Positions 46,471 to 57,358 of a stretch of 64,000 bases of DNA are shown one piece after another. The notes below the pieces were generated by a model that saw only the letters and a list, made by a program, of their open reading frames with translations, was not told the DNA's origin and did not search any database. Both the position numbers and the translations under genes were made by a program. Each line of letters begins with the position of its first letter. Within the stretch, counting starts at the first letter, position 1. Source of the stretch: Cristatella mucedo (Eukaryota; Bryozoa; Phylactolaemata; Cristatellidae); assembly GCA_009760855.2 (NCBI GenBank), contig WPIO01000172.1:567001-631000 (forward strand), in the 5' to 3' direction.

Positions 46471-47944
46471 TTGAAATTACTTTTGTCGAACGTTTTCCTA
46501 TGTGGCTTGACTAAGGTGTTAAGAAGAGCTCAACATGATTTTCGCTATTCGCAAGTAATAGCCCATCCCTCTCAGTTCTTTTCCTAGTAAAAACTATACC
46601 CGTGACTCTGACATTTCATTATTTTTGACCTTTGACTTGGTACGTTAAGGATTTTGTATCTCGAAAGATCAGAAGGTTTTCACGTCGTTTATTATTCCAA
46701 ATTAAAAAAATACGGGACAAAGTTAGAGCTTGCACAAAATAGCCCACATTATCGAGGTGTTGGCTCAAGTCTCGCTTGGATTTCTCACTCTATACGACGA
46801 AATAAGGAGCTTTTTCTCGCGATAACGCTTCTGTAAGACGGTCTTGACCAACGACTAAACCCGGATTATCATCCGGAAGGTAGAATATGTGCATATTGTG
46901 TATGTAGCGGGACCTTTATGAGGGTCATAATGAATAATGAGTAGTGACTCGTAATTGTCTAGAGCGGAAAGTAATCAAAAATCATTTGACAAAGTTGTAG
47001 ATTTTATTCTGTGCATGTTATGTAAGCTTTAGCAGTAAGTCATAGCCTACCATGTAAAGGTCATCTAAAGTGCTTTGAAAGAGGAGCAAACTCGAAGAAA
47101 GTCACGTGGTATCATTATGCAAAGAGCGTGTGGGTTAGACAGATAACTAAATACAAATTGCACGGAAGTCAGTTTCTACGCACAGATTCGCTGTCAAGAC
47201 TCAGAGGGTTTCAGTGCCACAAAAACGTTTCATACTGGTGGGCCGGCAAGCATTAGTGATATACAGTGTTACATAATTCTAACCGACAGCACCTGAAAGT
47301 TTTAGACATCTAGTACCAACTATGGTGTACAGCAGTTCCCGTGTGGCAAAAACCCCTGATCATAGCTCAGTTAGTGAGCGAAGGAACAACTACCATACCT
47401 ATTACTTAGCTTTGTGTTTTGAGCTGCACAGCCAGTCCTGAGTATGCAACAGTAATCGGGATTGATGGAAACTTCTGCAGTCATTCTGACAAATTTAACA
47501 TGCCACCGTTTTGACACACTGATAATTTTACCTTTTTTTGCATCTAGAAAGACTGGATTACTGCAAAGAAATCCAGTTCTAATAAAGTTACTTACCCAAT
47601 GAGTGAGTGTCAATCTTTTGCAAGAGAACAACCGCACAGTCTTAGTATCTTTAAAAGTAGTTGGTGATAGCATTCAAAAACTAGCATGAGCTGGTTCAGC
47701 AACTTCACTTACCCCGCTGTAACATCGCCTTACGAGAACATATTTCTATACATTAGCTTCTCAACTCACAGAAAGATAATCATCACCCAAAAGATAGAAA
47801 AATCCGAAGTACTAACTAATATTAAGCAAAAAGCATCAAGCTTAGATCAGCGTGTTCACGAAAGCATGCAGCCACTCACAAATGCGGGTTAGTAAGACGT
47901 ACCGCTGGCAATTGGGACGAAGGGAAAGCTGACCATATCAGATT
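46471..47944. other. Unassigned region
   Basis: The first ~150 bp may still be upstream LINE-B sequence, but no second copy is present here to test it. The remainder shows no recognised exon or repeat. Confidence 0.4.
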
Positions 47945-48019
47945 CTCATAACTATATAATCAGATCATAATTATATCATTAGCTCATAATTATATCATAA
48001 GCTAAAAATTATAGAATGC
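47945..48019. repeat. 19-bp AT-rich tandem repeat
   Basis: Four head-to-tail units of the type ctcataattatatcataag; the last is partial and diverged. Confidence 0.88.
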
Positions 48020-48191
48020 AGGGTAAATTCAGGTGTTGACCGTATTCAAAAGTGAGTTTAGGACTTACGGGATTTCATATCCTCACGTGTCACGTTGTCA
48101 CGTGGCGAGGGTTTCCTTGCTTTACTTTCACCTGTTGTCTTACCTGCCAATTAAAATAAAATTTAACTGAGTTTAAGGCTTCATTTATGTT
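48020..48191. other. Unassigned spacer
   Basis: It contains a short ctcacgtgtcacgttgtcacgtg reiteration (48,081-48,104). No other feature is seen. Confidence 0.4.
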
Positions 48192-48342
48192 GCCGAGCTG
48201 CTTTGGTCCTGCGGTAAGGTTTTCACCCCGACTAAGGACTGCCTAAGGTCGTAGGCTCGTGCCCCGAGGCATATGTGAAGCGCCGGAATAAAGATTAAGT
48301 TCTATTGGGGCGCTATACAAACGAATATTATTATGATTATGT
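48192..48342 (+). mobile_element. SINE-S copy
   Basis: Same order as at 51,387-51,542. The head is gccgagctgctttggtcctg, the box-B-like region gtcgtaggctcgtgcccc is mutated, and the linker and stem-loop end (ttaagttctattggggcgc) are retained. The tail is tattattatgattatg. Confidence 0.87.
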
Positions 48343-48397
48343 TATGTAGCAGGCATATTGGCTGGAGAGGCCATTAATCATGCTTGTGGTGGTCTGT

Positions 48398-48480
48398 AGG
48401 ACTTGAATCCGCAAGCTTGGCCCAGAGGTGCAAGCGTATTTTGCCTTTCGTTGAACCCGTGCCTGCTAACTAACGATACA
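48398..48480 (-). mobile_element. Possible tRNA-like SINE head
   Basis: The reverse complement reads gcacctctgggccaagcttg, then cggattcaagtcc, which looks like a tRNA arm and box B. Only one copy is present and its body cannot be delimited, so this stays tentative. Confidence 0.35.
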
Positions 48481-49148
48481 GGAACCATAATGGGAGGGAG
48501 AGCGAGACGCGTTTTTTCACTGCATTAGCGTGTCAGAGATACAGGGACACTGAATAAGATAGCAGTATACATTATATTAGCAATGGCAAGCGAGTTGGAG
48601 TCAGAATAGCTTGGTGACAATGACGGGGCTTAGCTGATTGTGGTAGCTGCTCTTGACCGTGCAAGCAGCATGCTATCACAGTGTAGCATTCTGTAGCTGG
48701 AAAGCCTGGCTCTCATTCCCGAGAACTGCCCCCAATTCCAGCATCGGACCACCACCATCAGGTGAATCCTGAACGAAGCTGTGGTGACAAAGCAGTAGAT
48801 CGAGAGGAAAGAAAGCTGTCGTAACAAAGCTGGAGGCTGAGATGGGCGGCGGCAAAATGGCTTGCATCAAGTCACCATGTACTCCTCAAAATGGCTGAGC
48901 CATGCAGTTCGCCAAAAGACCACTGCTTAAGAATGCAGACGCGTAGAAGCCGTGCTGTGTACGGTAGTGACAGACCGATTGTTGTCTTTGTATGCCTGCC
49001 GCCTGCTTCATAGTGAGTTGCCTGCTTTCGGATGACGTAGCTATACACAAAATGACCTCGGTCATTTACAATTCTACTGCTAATACAGAGAACCTGAGAA
49101 AGGTGACTAAAGTCTCGTCGTAGGTTCGTTTTCATAATTATATGTTGT
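48481..49148. other. Unassigned sequence upstream of the candidate gene
   Basis: Moderate GC content and no named repeat. It could hold the promoter or 5' UTR of the gene whose first coding exon ends at 49,242. No TATA box is evident at a convincing distance. Confidence 0.35.
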
Positions 49149-49178
49149 TTGTCCTCAACAGCCCGTCGATTCCTAACG

Positions 49179-49242
49179 ATGCTGCTACAAATGATCCTGC
49201 TGCCTCTGATGCTTCTTCTGACCGCCGTCCACTCAAGTTCAG
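49179..49242 (+). CDS. Candidate first coding exon: signal peptide of a secreted or membrane protein
   Basis: ATG at 49,179 starts 21 codons that form a textbook secretion signal: a short N-region, a leucine/methionine-rich core (ILLPLMLLL) and a small-residue region (TAVHSSS). The frame then meets a 5' splice site, cag|gtagag, at 49,242/49,243, leaving one base of the next codon (phase 1). The exon at 59,351 has the matching acceptor phase, and joining creates a Glu codon. The intron would be 10,108 bp and filled with mobile elements. The signal peptide is clear from sequence; the pairing with the distant exon is inference. Without splicing, the frame continues to 49,373. Confidence 0.55.
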
Positions 49243-51386
49243 GTAGAGTACCCTTAAAACAAACTTTCACATTCTATTCGATTGTCTATGTACCTAAAAT
49301 GATACTTTGTACGAACTCTTACCGGAGAGGGCCTCGCTTCCTGATCACGATGGCTTTGCAGGCGTATGGTTAGATGAGCGATGGGTTTCAGTAACAGCCG
49401 AAGTTTTTTGAGACCAAGCTCGTATCTTTTATCCAATAATACCTGCAGTGAGGTGCCTAAATCTCCGTGTCAAATGTGTATTGCATTTTACATTACTATT
49501 TCTATTTAGATGGTTTTTTACATAAGTAATTTATCATGCAGACACATTTTGCAACCACACCTACATAATGCACTTTTGGGAATCCCGGCTTATTCAAATC
49601 TGTAGTTTGACCACCCATAAATCTACCAGTGTAGAAGTATAAGATCTTACGGAAATATGCCAGTGACTTTACAGTACATGGGATAATATGGACATGCTCC
49701 AACCACCATTAGTATTGGCCTGGTTGCATAGGAATATTGCCAATAATTGTCAGTAATTAGGTTGCTATCCGTGTTGGGAACGAAAAGCATAAGGCTCCAG
49801 CAGTTATGAGCGACAATGAAGTATGTGTGAATATATCTTGTGCAAAGGTAGTGAGTTTTCTTGACGACAATCCCCATACAATATTTTGAATTTTCTACTA
49901 AAACTGCATAGTTTTAAAAGTTGGGCAGCATTTTTTGCTGGGTCACGATAATTCTAAGATAGACTGTTTTTGGTTGATAGAAACTGTTTTTCTTGAGTGC
50001 GGATCATTTATATGTCATTTGCATTTAGTGTATCATTGCACAGTACAGAAATAGAAATGTATGTCAAAGCTCAATGCATACTTTATGCCCAAGGAGTCAA
50101 CCTTACGACTGTAGGGAGAGACCCTATCGCCTAGGTGAAATATTTTGGGCTTTTTATAGGAGGAGGGCCATTATCTGTTAAGTTTTAATAGATCGCCGAA
50201 CTTTGAGAGAGATTGTAGCAAGTAGCTGTCAGTCTGGAAGGAGGAGATTACAAGCATCGGTTGAGAATCAATGTAGTTTAGTTCTAAAATATTTATTTCA
50301 AAACACTAATCGTTAATCAAATTTGTAATAATACAAGCATATGGTTATTGGAAAAATAAAAAGCGTTTGAGTATATGTAAATCTTATAAAATCCATCTTG
50401 AGTTCAATAAAAAACACAGACTTAGAAGTTATTCGTCGGTTGGCGAAGTTATATTGCAATGATTTTCTCAGTTTATCACAGCGATGTACCCCCCGCCATA
50501 AGAGGTCAGGGACTCACACTTCGCGACCGAGGAAGTGTGTTGTATTGCCTGTTGCTTAGATGGACTGGAAGGCGACCTTGAGTATCGTGGCATTCATTAT
50601 TCGCAATAGAATAGGGCGATTTCAATAGAATTGATTGAGTGTCCAGGCGGTTTTCTAAGAATGGATTCACTGGCTCATTTGTAACCTTGATCGAGAGAAT
50701 TAAGTCAGACACTTCCAACCCACTTCGATGCCGAATGGGGCGAAACTATTCATTTCTAACGAGTGGTGATAGGGGTCATTTAAGGAGTTTCGGTTATGTT
50801 TAAGTCACTCCTTAGAAATGTACCAGCCATAGAGGGTCTAAAAACATGAGTCCTTAATGTGAGAGGACATATAACTACCAAGTGCAGTTTAGTCCCACCA
50901 TCAACCATGCAGAGTTACTAAGGAAGATACATTAGATGACACTTGTGATGCGAGGGACATAATGAACGTGAATAATGCAGGCTTAAAGTTATCACTGCTT
51001 AACACTCTTTTTGGGTCCCAGTGGAGCGGTGGAAGCCTTGAATTATTAGGGTTAAGTACCAGATATCAGTAATTATATTATTAATTACTCCAAATATTTC
51101 CCCTGTAGCCTTCCGAGAAGCTCCCTCCCTCCGCACTTTCCATACATAGCTACAGCTACTTGACAAGAAAAATGCTTCGATGACTACTGTGGTTCTTCAA
51201 TCTGGTTGAACAACCTAAGTCTTTTTCGGCGCAAGACCTGCCAGACTAAGCCACCATGTACTCGAATGGAGTAGTGGAATCCTTCCAGTATACGGCCCGC
51301 CATAACTGGTACAAATACTCCGTTCCCTGTATACGATAAAGGCTGCTGGGAAGCACGGCCACTGCTCTGAGATCTGGGGTCATAAT
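49243..51386. other. Unassigned, likely intronic sequence
   Basis: About 2.1 kb of AT-rich sequence without recognised repeats or exons. Confidence 0.4.
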
Positions 51387-51542
51387 GCCGAGCTGGTTTG
51401 GTCTAGTGGTTAAGGTGCTTGCCCCGACCAAGGTCTGACTGAGGTCGTGGGCTTGAGCCCCGAGGCACATGTGATACGCCTGAATGGCAATTAAGTTCTC
51501 TGGGGGCGCTATATAAATGAATTGTATTTATAATTATTATAA
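51387..51542 (+). mobile_element. SINE-S, reference copy
   Basis: A tRNA-derived SINE. The head gccgagctggtttggtctag, then tggttaaggtgc, holds a box-A-like promoter element, and ggtcgtgggcttgagcccc a box-B-like one, spaced as in tRNA genes. A linker (gaggcacatgtgatacgcc) joins it to a terminal segment (aattaagttctctgggggcgctatataaatgaatt) that matches the LINE-A 3' end, followed by an AT-rich tail. SINEs use RNA polymerase III for transcription and a LINE for reverse transcription; the shared end points to LINE-A or a relative as partner. Confidence 0.92.
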
Positions 51543-51907
51543 GCTTAACATGCATATCGGTAGCAGGGTAGAATACCACAGGTTTTTAGTCAACAAATAG
51601 TGTATTGCTTAGATTTCTTTTTCCTCTGGTGAGCTTATACAATTTTTTTTCGGGGTGCACTTACATTCCTGCCACAGCTCTCTTGCCACATCAATTGCCG
51701 AGCAGCAGCACAGCCCACATAGCTACCCCATCGTAAAGCAAGCAGTAAAGCCTGCTTGCAATTTATACCGATTAGAAGGCCGTCTGGCAGTATGCACATC
51801 AAATCTCTAGATCAGTCCATGACATGGTCAAAGAACCCACATTTTGGGCTGATGTTCTGAACGCTGGCAAAGCTGAAAGCTGCCCATGTCCTCAGTTCTG
51901 TCTCGCT
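51543..51907. other. Unassigned spacer
   Basis: No recognised feature. Confidence 0.4.
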
Positions 51908-53690
51908 ATGTAATGCAATATATCTCTAACCTATTCCCATATAAAGCGACACAAGCACCGAAGTGATTCGTATGGCGAGGAGTTTTTTCAGCCCACTTAA
52001 AACCTAAGCGGCTTACGGTATGCATGTGGTGGCCAATCAACGTCGTGTCACGAAACAAAAAGGGAAGCGACAGGCAAAGCTGGTTCAGGAGGGCACCGTC
52101 AAGGAAGTGAGTTGCATTGACGAAGCAGCTCAGAACTTCCGGAAAGGATGAGTCACAGTCGGCAGTAGGAGAGTAGTCGTCGTTGTGTAAGATTCGTGGA
52201 AGTCATATCCACAGTGTATAACCTGCAGAGTAAAAGTTTCCTCCAACGATCTATAAGTGGAGGAGTGGAACAGCTAATTTATTATCAATGCAAGATCTGA
52301 GGCCACGATGAGGCTGAAACTGGAGCAGCAGGTTAGCTAGGTTGTGGGTCAGCACAAGAACTATTCGCTGTTTCCGTTGATCATCATCATGAAGCCATCG
52401 AAGCTCCTACAGCGAAGGAGCTACGTGTTCGAACCTCCGATCGTCTTTGGATCTAGCTGATCGTTACTGCTTCGGTACATGTGCTGGCCTTTGATGTCCG
52501 TGGTCAATATCCATGCACTTGATGACCGAGGTCAAGCGTTCGAGCCCTGTAACATTTGTGAAGCTCCTGGATAGAGATTAAGTTATCCTGTGGCATTTCG
52601 AACCGTTTGAGTGACATTTGTCTTTGTTCTTTTTCTCTGCAAGGCGGGGCCTTCACGTTTGCTACAGTCTTCCACAGGCCATGCAGGATGACTTTGCAAA
52701 GCTAGGTGAGGCCCAAGTGAAGACATTCACTATAGAGCACGGCTTCTGCTCTCTGATGCAGTAAATGCCATTTAGACTGAATGAGCCGCGACCAACGACC
52801 AAAAACCTGAGTGAGCAGAAGCTGGTGTGCCGGAAATAGGGTTTGCCAAGCTACCATCGTGTAGCAGATCACGGTTTTCTAGGCGTTAAATAGGCTGCGA
52901 TGATGAGCCACGAGGCGACGGTCTTCAGTGAGGCTTAGGCGTACAGCAGCCATACGGAGGTGTGTGGTGGAGAGACGGCAGCGTCCGGCAGAAATGTAGC
53001 AGCGTTCGGCAGATATGCTGGACAGGCCGGATTGTCGGTCCACGTCAGAAAATCGATGACGGATGGAAAGTCGCTGCAGGCCGGAGACTCTGCATAGGAC
53101 GTAGAGGAAGCATCTGCCGGAATGGTGGCAGAATCTGCCAGAGATTTTTCTGCGTCCCACGGAGAGACGGAACGAGCCTTCAAGAGATGCTGCAGGGTCT
53201 GCTAGAAAAGAGTTGGCTGCCGAAGAGGTATGCAAGATGGCTGCCATGCGGCCAGAGGTGAATACCCAGGAGTAGCAGCGAAAAGAAGTAGTGAGCATTG
53301 CAGTTTTCCACGGTTCTCGAAATGCGGGCTGACGAACCTCGACAGGTACAGCGGTGGACGTGCGAGAGAAGCCCACGGCAAACGGATTATTGGCAGAAAC
53401 TGCATGAGCTACTATCGGTGTCAGAAAAGTCAGAAGTGAGACAGCGGCCACTGTCAGGAAGACGACTAATGGGACGACTGGGAAAAAGGTGTGTGGTAGC
53501 GACAGCCAGCCATAACGAGATAATTAAAAATCATGTGGTAAAATAAGGAGGCCCGAACCTAACGCCTGGCTAAGACGAAAGACTAATAGCAACACTGCAG
53601 CTGGGCAAAAAGGGCTCTGACTTACGTAGCCTGCTTGTTGCCAAAGGCCGTGCTCCTTTGTGCCTCCTCCAGACGTCTGAGAGGTAGCCT
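51908..53690. mobile_element. Composite repeat C, copy 2
   Basis: The longer of two copies (see 15,578-16,640). Part 1 (51,908-52,452) is a diverged minus-strand LINE-B 3' region, from aatgcaatatatctct to ggagctacgtgttcgaacc. Part 2 (about 52,475-52,600) is a diverged plus-strand SINE-S-like sequence (gcgttcgagccctgtaac, ggatagagattaagtta). Part 3 (52,600-53,690) is unrelated to both LINEs and contains aaggcggggccttcacg, a run of Ala-rich coding repeats (52,950-53,200), cagcggtggacgtgc and gcttgttgcc. The order of parts is the same in both copies, so the composite was copied or duplicated as a unit. A minus-strand frame (53,451-52,879, 190 codons) spans part 3 but has no recognised domain. 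Confidence 0.7.
52950..53200 (-). repeat. 18-nt-type alanine-rich repeat in composite C2
   Basis: On the minus strand, degenerate units such as LPNAATFLPDAAVS are encoded in one frame (53,183-52,935). The core ctgccggacgctgccg-type DNA is shared with the internal part of repeat F (58,200-58,520, plus strand). Composite copy 1 has only a short equivalent. Confidence 0.6.
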
Positions 53691-53705
53691 GCCTGCCTGT
53701 GGGTA

Positions 53706-54930
53706 TAATAATAATAGTAATAATAATGTACTTGATAAAGCGCCCACAGAGAACTTAATCCATTTCTAGGCGCTTTACATTTGCTGCAAAGTGAAATGCA
53801 ATTGAATGGTAAGTAATATCTTGCTTGAAAAACGAAAAAAAAATTAATAATACGGTAAGAGATGACATGCACAGGGTCAGTGTGCAAATGTGGTTAGTGG
53901 CAGCATGCTCAGTGTCAGCACAAATAAGCACATCAAGGACGAATCCCAGAGACCCGCTAAATGCTGTCCCAAACAGGTATGTTTTTATGTTCTTTTTAAA
54001 TGTGGTTAGGTCAAGGGATGTTCCGACGCAGGCCGGGAGGGATTTCCAGGCTTTGGGAGCATGCAAAAAAATGCACGGTCTCCAAAGGATTTAAGGTTTG
54101 TACAAGGTAATTGTAGACTTTTGAATTCCAAAAAGCGGGTGGTACGGTGCTTGGCTTGATAGGGTAGTATATCTGAGAGATAGGCTGGAGCCATAGAATG
54201 AAGGGACCTAAAAGTGAGCGACAAAACCTTGAAGTCCATCCATTACTTGACTGGTATCCAGTGCCGGTCGGCGAGAAGTGGAGTAATGTGGCAACTGAGA
54301 CGCTCACGACAGACAAGCCTAGCTGCAGAGTTTTGCATCAGATGCAATCGCCTGATTGCAAATGCTGGTAGGCCAGTAAGCAGTGAGTTGCAGAATTCGA
54401 GACGGGATGTCACAAATTCATGGAGCTACTCGGACGTGGTATCCTTATCTAAGGAAGCCCAAATTTTAGCAATGTTATGAAGCTAAAAATAAGCAGATTT
54501 GACTGTGGAGCTGATATGGTCGTCTAACGAGATGTCGCTTTGGAATATGACACATAGATTTCGAGCTGATTCAACTGGATATATGAAAGTCAGCCTTTCC
54601 AATCCCTGAATCACACTAGGTTTGCCATAACTAGCAGGTTAGTTGTATCATCATTTATTTTTAGAAAGTTTGCGGTCATCCATGTGGGGATGTCATAAAT
54701 GCATCCAGCAAGTGAGTTGAGAGAATTTGAGGGGCTCGAAGGCTGGGAGGGATCAAGGCAAAGGTACAACTGAGTGTCATCCGCATAGTAGTGAAAGCCT
54801 AAAATGTGCTTGGCAATTACATCAGCAAGAGGGAGAGTATAAACCATGAAAAGAACCAAACCTAGCACGGAGCCTGAGGTACTCCATATTTCGGAGGTAC
54901 TTTAGATGATCTTTGTCCATTCACGTCAAT
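53706..54930 (-). mobile_element. LINE-A, 5'-truncated
   Basis: (TAATAA)n tail at 53,706, stem-loop, 3' UTR, C-terminal block (54,239-54,006), then the region up to and beyond YADD (the open frame 54,868-54,611 includes [12 protein letters not shown]). A deletion removes part of the GSASI block near 54,580. The copy ends at gtccattcacgtcaat (54,930). It lies directly at the right edge of composite C2. Confidence 0.92.
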
Positions 54931-55702
54931 CAAGCTGCTGCTTGTTGAAATTTTACAGTGCTGACACGTTGAAATGTGCATTTCTCTTGTGTGGAAGAGT
55001 TGCTGTTGAATGTATTAATTTGCTTACTTTTGCAGTACGCTTGTGTTTTTGTTGGGAGTTGTGATCTTGACATCATTGAGCATATGTTATTGTAGGCCAG
55101 TGTGAGGCCTAGAGGGGGGTTATGGGCTATGCTGGTTCATTGGGAAATAATTTTATGAGGTTAGTCACGCCCTGCTTAGAGCAATAGTGGGAACGAGGGT
55201 GCAGAAGGAAACTGGTGTGATCTGATATGCTGAAAACCATATACACGGTCGTTGAAGCCCCATCGATGATTCCGTAGTGACGCTTGCTTGCTGCCAGAGC
55301 TTCAAATTACGAAGCACGTTGCCTATAAACACACTTTCCAGTTCGATCGCGCATGCCACGCACCAAGGAAGTACTCGTCCAAAACTTGAGGCCTCTTGGA
55401 TCTTTGACCGTAGGAACAAGTGAAACTGCATAAGGACGCGGGCCGGAAGACTATTTCAGCCGCTTTCTCGGCCGCGGGTAAGAAGAGCGTTTCCTCTGCT
55501 TCAGAAATAAACACGGCATGCATTAAGGCTACTAGCTCGGATATGACTTATGACATCCGTCTCATGAACTATGTTCATCCAATAACATAATCACAATCCG
55601 AACAATGAACCTCAATATATGTACTGTTTACACGTACACTAATCTTACAGGTATACGTACTAATAGACGTACAGGTAGACGAACGATTGCTGCTCATCAT
55701 TA
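54931..55702. other. Unassigned spacer
   Basis: No recognised repeat. A short local repetition of tacgtactaatagacgtac is seen near 55,645-55,670. Confidence 0.4.
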
Positions 55703-56120
55703 AAACACTTTCACAATGTATCTCCGTCAGTAACTCCAACAGACTTCGTCTCACGCAACAAAGAGAAAGTGGGAAGCCTAGCAGAGTTAGGAGAGCAGTT
55801 GAGGTTGTGAGTAGCATAGAAGTAGCAGTTCAGGACCACTGAAAAAGATGAGCCATAGTCGGCAGTTGGAGAGTGGATGTCGTTGCGTAAGAATTGTGGA
55901 AGCGAGTTCCACAGTCTAGGACCTGCAGAGCTAAAGCTTCCGTCACCAACTGTCTTTAAGCGGAAGAATGGGACAGCTAATTTATTGTCCACACAGGACT
56001 TGAGGGCATGAACAGGCTGAAACAGATGTAGCAGTTCAGCTAGATACGAAGGAGCGAAGCCATGGCGGACCTTGTGGATTTGCACGAGTATGGACTGCTG
56101 TAAGCACCGTACTGGAGCAT
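55703..56120 (-). mobile_element. LINE-B 3' fragment with internal deletion
   Basis: The 3' terminus atgtatctccgtcagtaactcc jumps directly to acagacttcgtctcacg, skipping about 100 bp found in other copies. The C-terminal coding part (56,130-55,711; NKLAVPFFRLKTVGDGSFSS and GPRLWNSLPQFLRND) is open for 139 codons. It ends near cgagtatggactgctg. Confidence 0.88.
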
Positions 56121-56340
56121 CCAGTGCCAACTAGAGTATTTGCCCTCATGAGGTTCAATATCCTGTAAATTTTAGCCAATATCAGCACCAAAGTCACGGG
56201 AACGCGGCAGCTTCCCAGGTTTTGGCAGTACCCTTTAAAAGTTTAATAGTTTTTTCGCTCTGAGCTAAAGTTGTTGGCTGAAGACAGATGATTCAGATCA
56301 CCTATCCAGTAAAGTCGCTTTCGCGGTCAAGTAAAAAGTA
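56121..56340. other. Unassigned spacer
   Basis: No recognised feature. Confidence 0.4.
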
Positions 56341-56480
56341 ATATAATTCTTTTATATGGAGCCCCAAGAGATTTTAGTCTTAATTCAGGCGCTTTACATA
56401 TGCCCCAGGGCTCGAGCCCATGACCTCAGTCAGACCTTGGACGAACCGAGCACCTTAACCGCTAGACAAAACCAGCTGGG
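56341..56480 (-). mobile_element. SINE-S copy
   Basis: Reverse copy with tatatggagccccaagagattttag (stem-loop end), gcgctttacatatgcc, the box-B-like gggctcgagcccatgacc, and the head (cgctagacaaaaccagctgggc). The tRNA-like part is among the best preserved. Confidence 0.88.
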
Positions 56481-57134
56481 CAAATTGAAAAGCCAAGTAG
56501 TGGTAGGGCCATTGTGCATCCGACTTGGGCTGAGCCGCGTCGCCTCGGTCCGAGCAAGTCCATTCTCAAAGCGACAAATATAACCTTCCTCACTTTGCGA
56601 AATGGAGCTCTATTTTGATCAAAATGTGCAAAGCCGCTTAGGCAGTCTAGCAGACTGCCTGCAGCTGCCGCCGCACCTCCTTGAGTAAGCTCAGAACAAA
56701 TACACATATTTACGAAGAATATGATGAAAATTTGATTGGCTATTTAAATGTCTGGCGACTCACAATCGTGATTTCTTTTGCTAGAGAAATCGTCATGAGC
56801 ATGGAAGCAGTTGGGAGAAAATGCTTGGCTTTGCCTGTGCCTTATCTTCCTACGGTCGCTGTAACCTGCCTCCTTTAATCTTTCGTAACCTGCAAAAGAT
56901 CCAATTTTCAAATACAAGAATATACAGTGACGAGGTTTTCATCTCGTTCTTCATGTAGCTTAGCAACAGCGTCTCGTAAATGCACTAAATCCAAGAACTC
57001 CATTCCGCTGACGCAATGCAACGGAACGTAAATGAATGTAAGATACGACTTTTGCTAACACCAAAATCAACTGAATAAGTGGCCGAAACAGCTCTTGCAG
57101 TTTGTGTGGCTATTTCTAGAATATTGCAGTTTGA
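56481..57134. other. Unassigned sequence
   Basis: No recognised repeat. A frame of 65 codons (56,681-56,878, plus) has no domain. Confidence 0.4.
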
Positions 57135-57358
57135 AATTCTCTAAGCGGCTGGCCTGCGATACCACACGGAACGCCGAAGCGAGCTCAAATACGTTTATTC
57201 GAGCGGACGCCGCAGCGGGCCAGTATGCGACTTCCCGCTCGGAGCCCTCGACCTAAATCCCCGGGCCTTTGCCATCCGTCATTTGTATACCACTGCCAAA
57301 AATCGCTACAGCCCATAATCCAACTATTGCGTCATAATCTCACAATAGCCGCATTCCC
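57135..57358 (-). mobile_element. LTR-like repeat F, copy 1
   Basis: Similar to 58,549-58,785 in the same orientation. On the minus strand it starts with tgcggctattgtgagattatg right after a purine-rich aagggggaa (57,359-57,369), which looks like a polypurine tract next to an LTR TG end. It has gaataaacg (polyadenylation-type signal near 57,197) and ends in the gcggctgg / gagaatttcaaactgca region. The TATA-like site seen in the other copies is changed here. Confidence 0.6.

Noticed and set aside
51387-51542. tRNA gene
   Set aside because: The box-A-like and box-B-like motifs are there, but the cloverleaf is incomplete, the sequence continues into a LINE-like tail, and five more dispersed copies exist; it is a SINE.
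52879-53451. 190-codon host gene on the minus strand
   Set aside because: It overlaps the third segment of composite C, which is repetitive, and contains the Ala-rich repeat; copy 1 does not preserve the frame.
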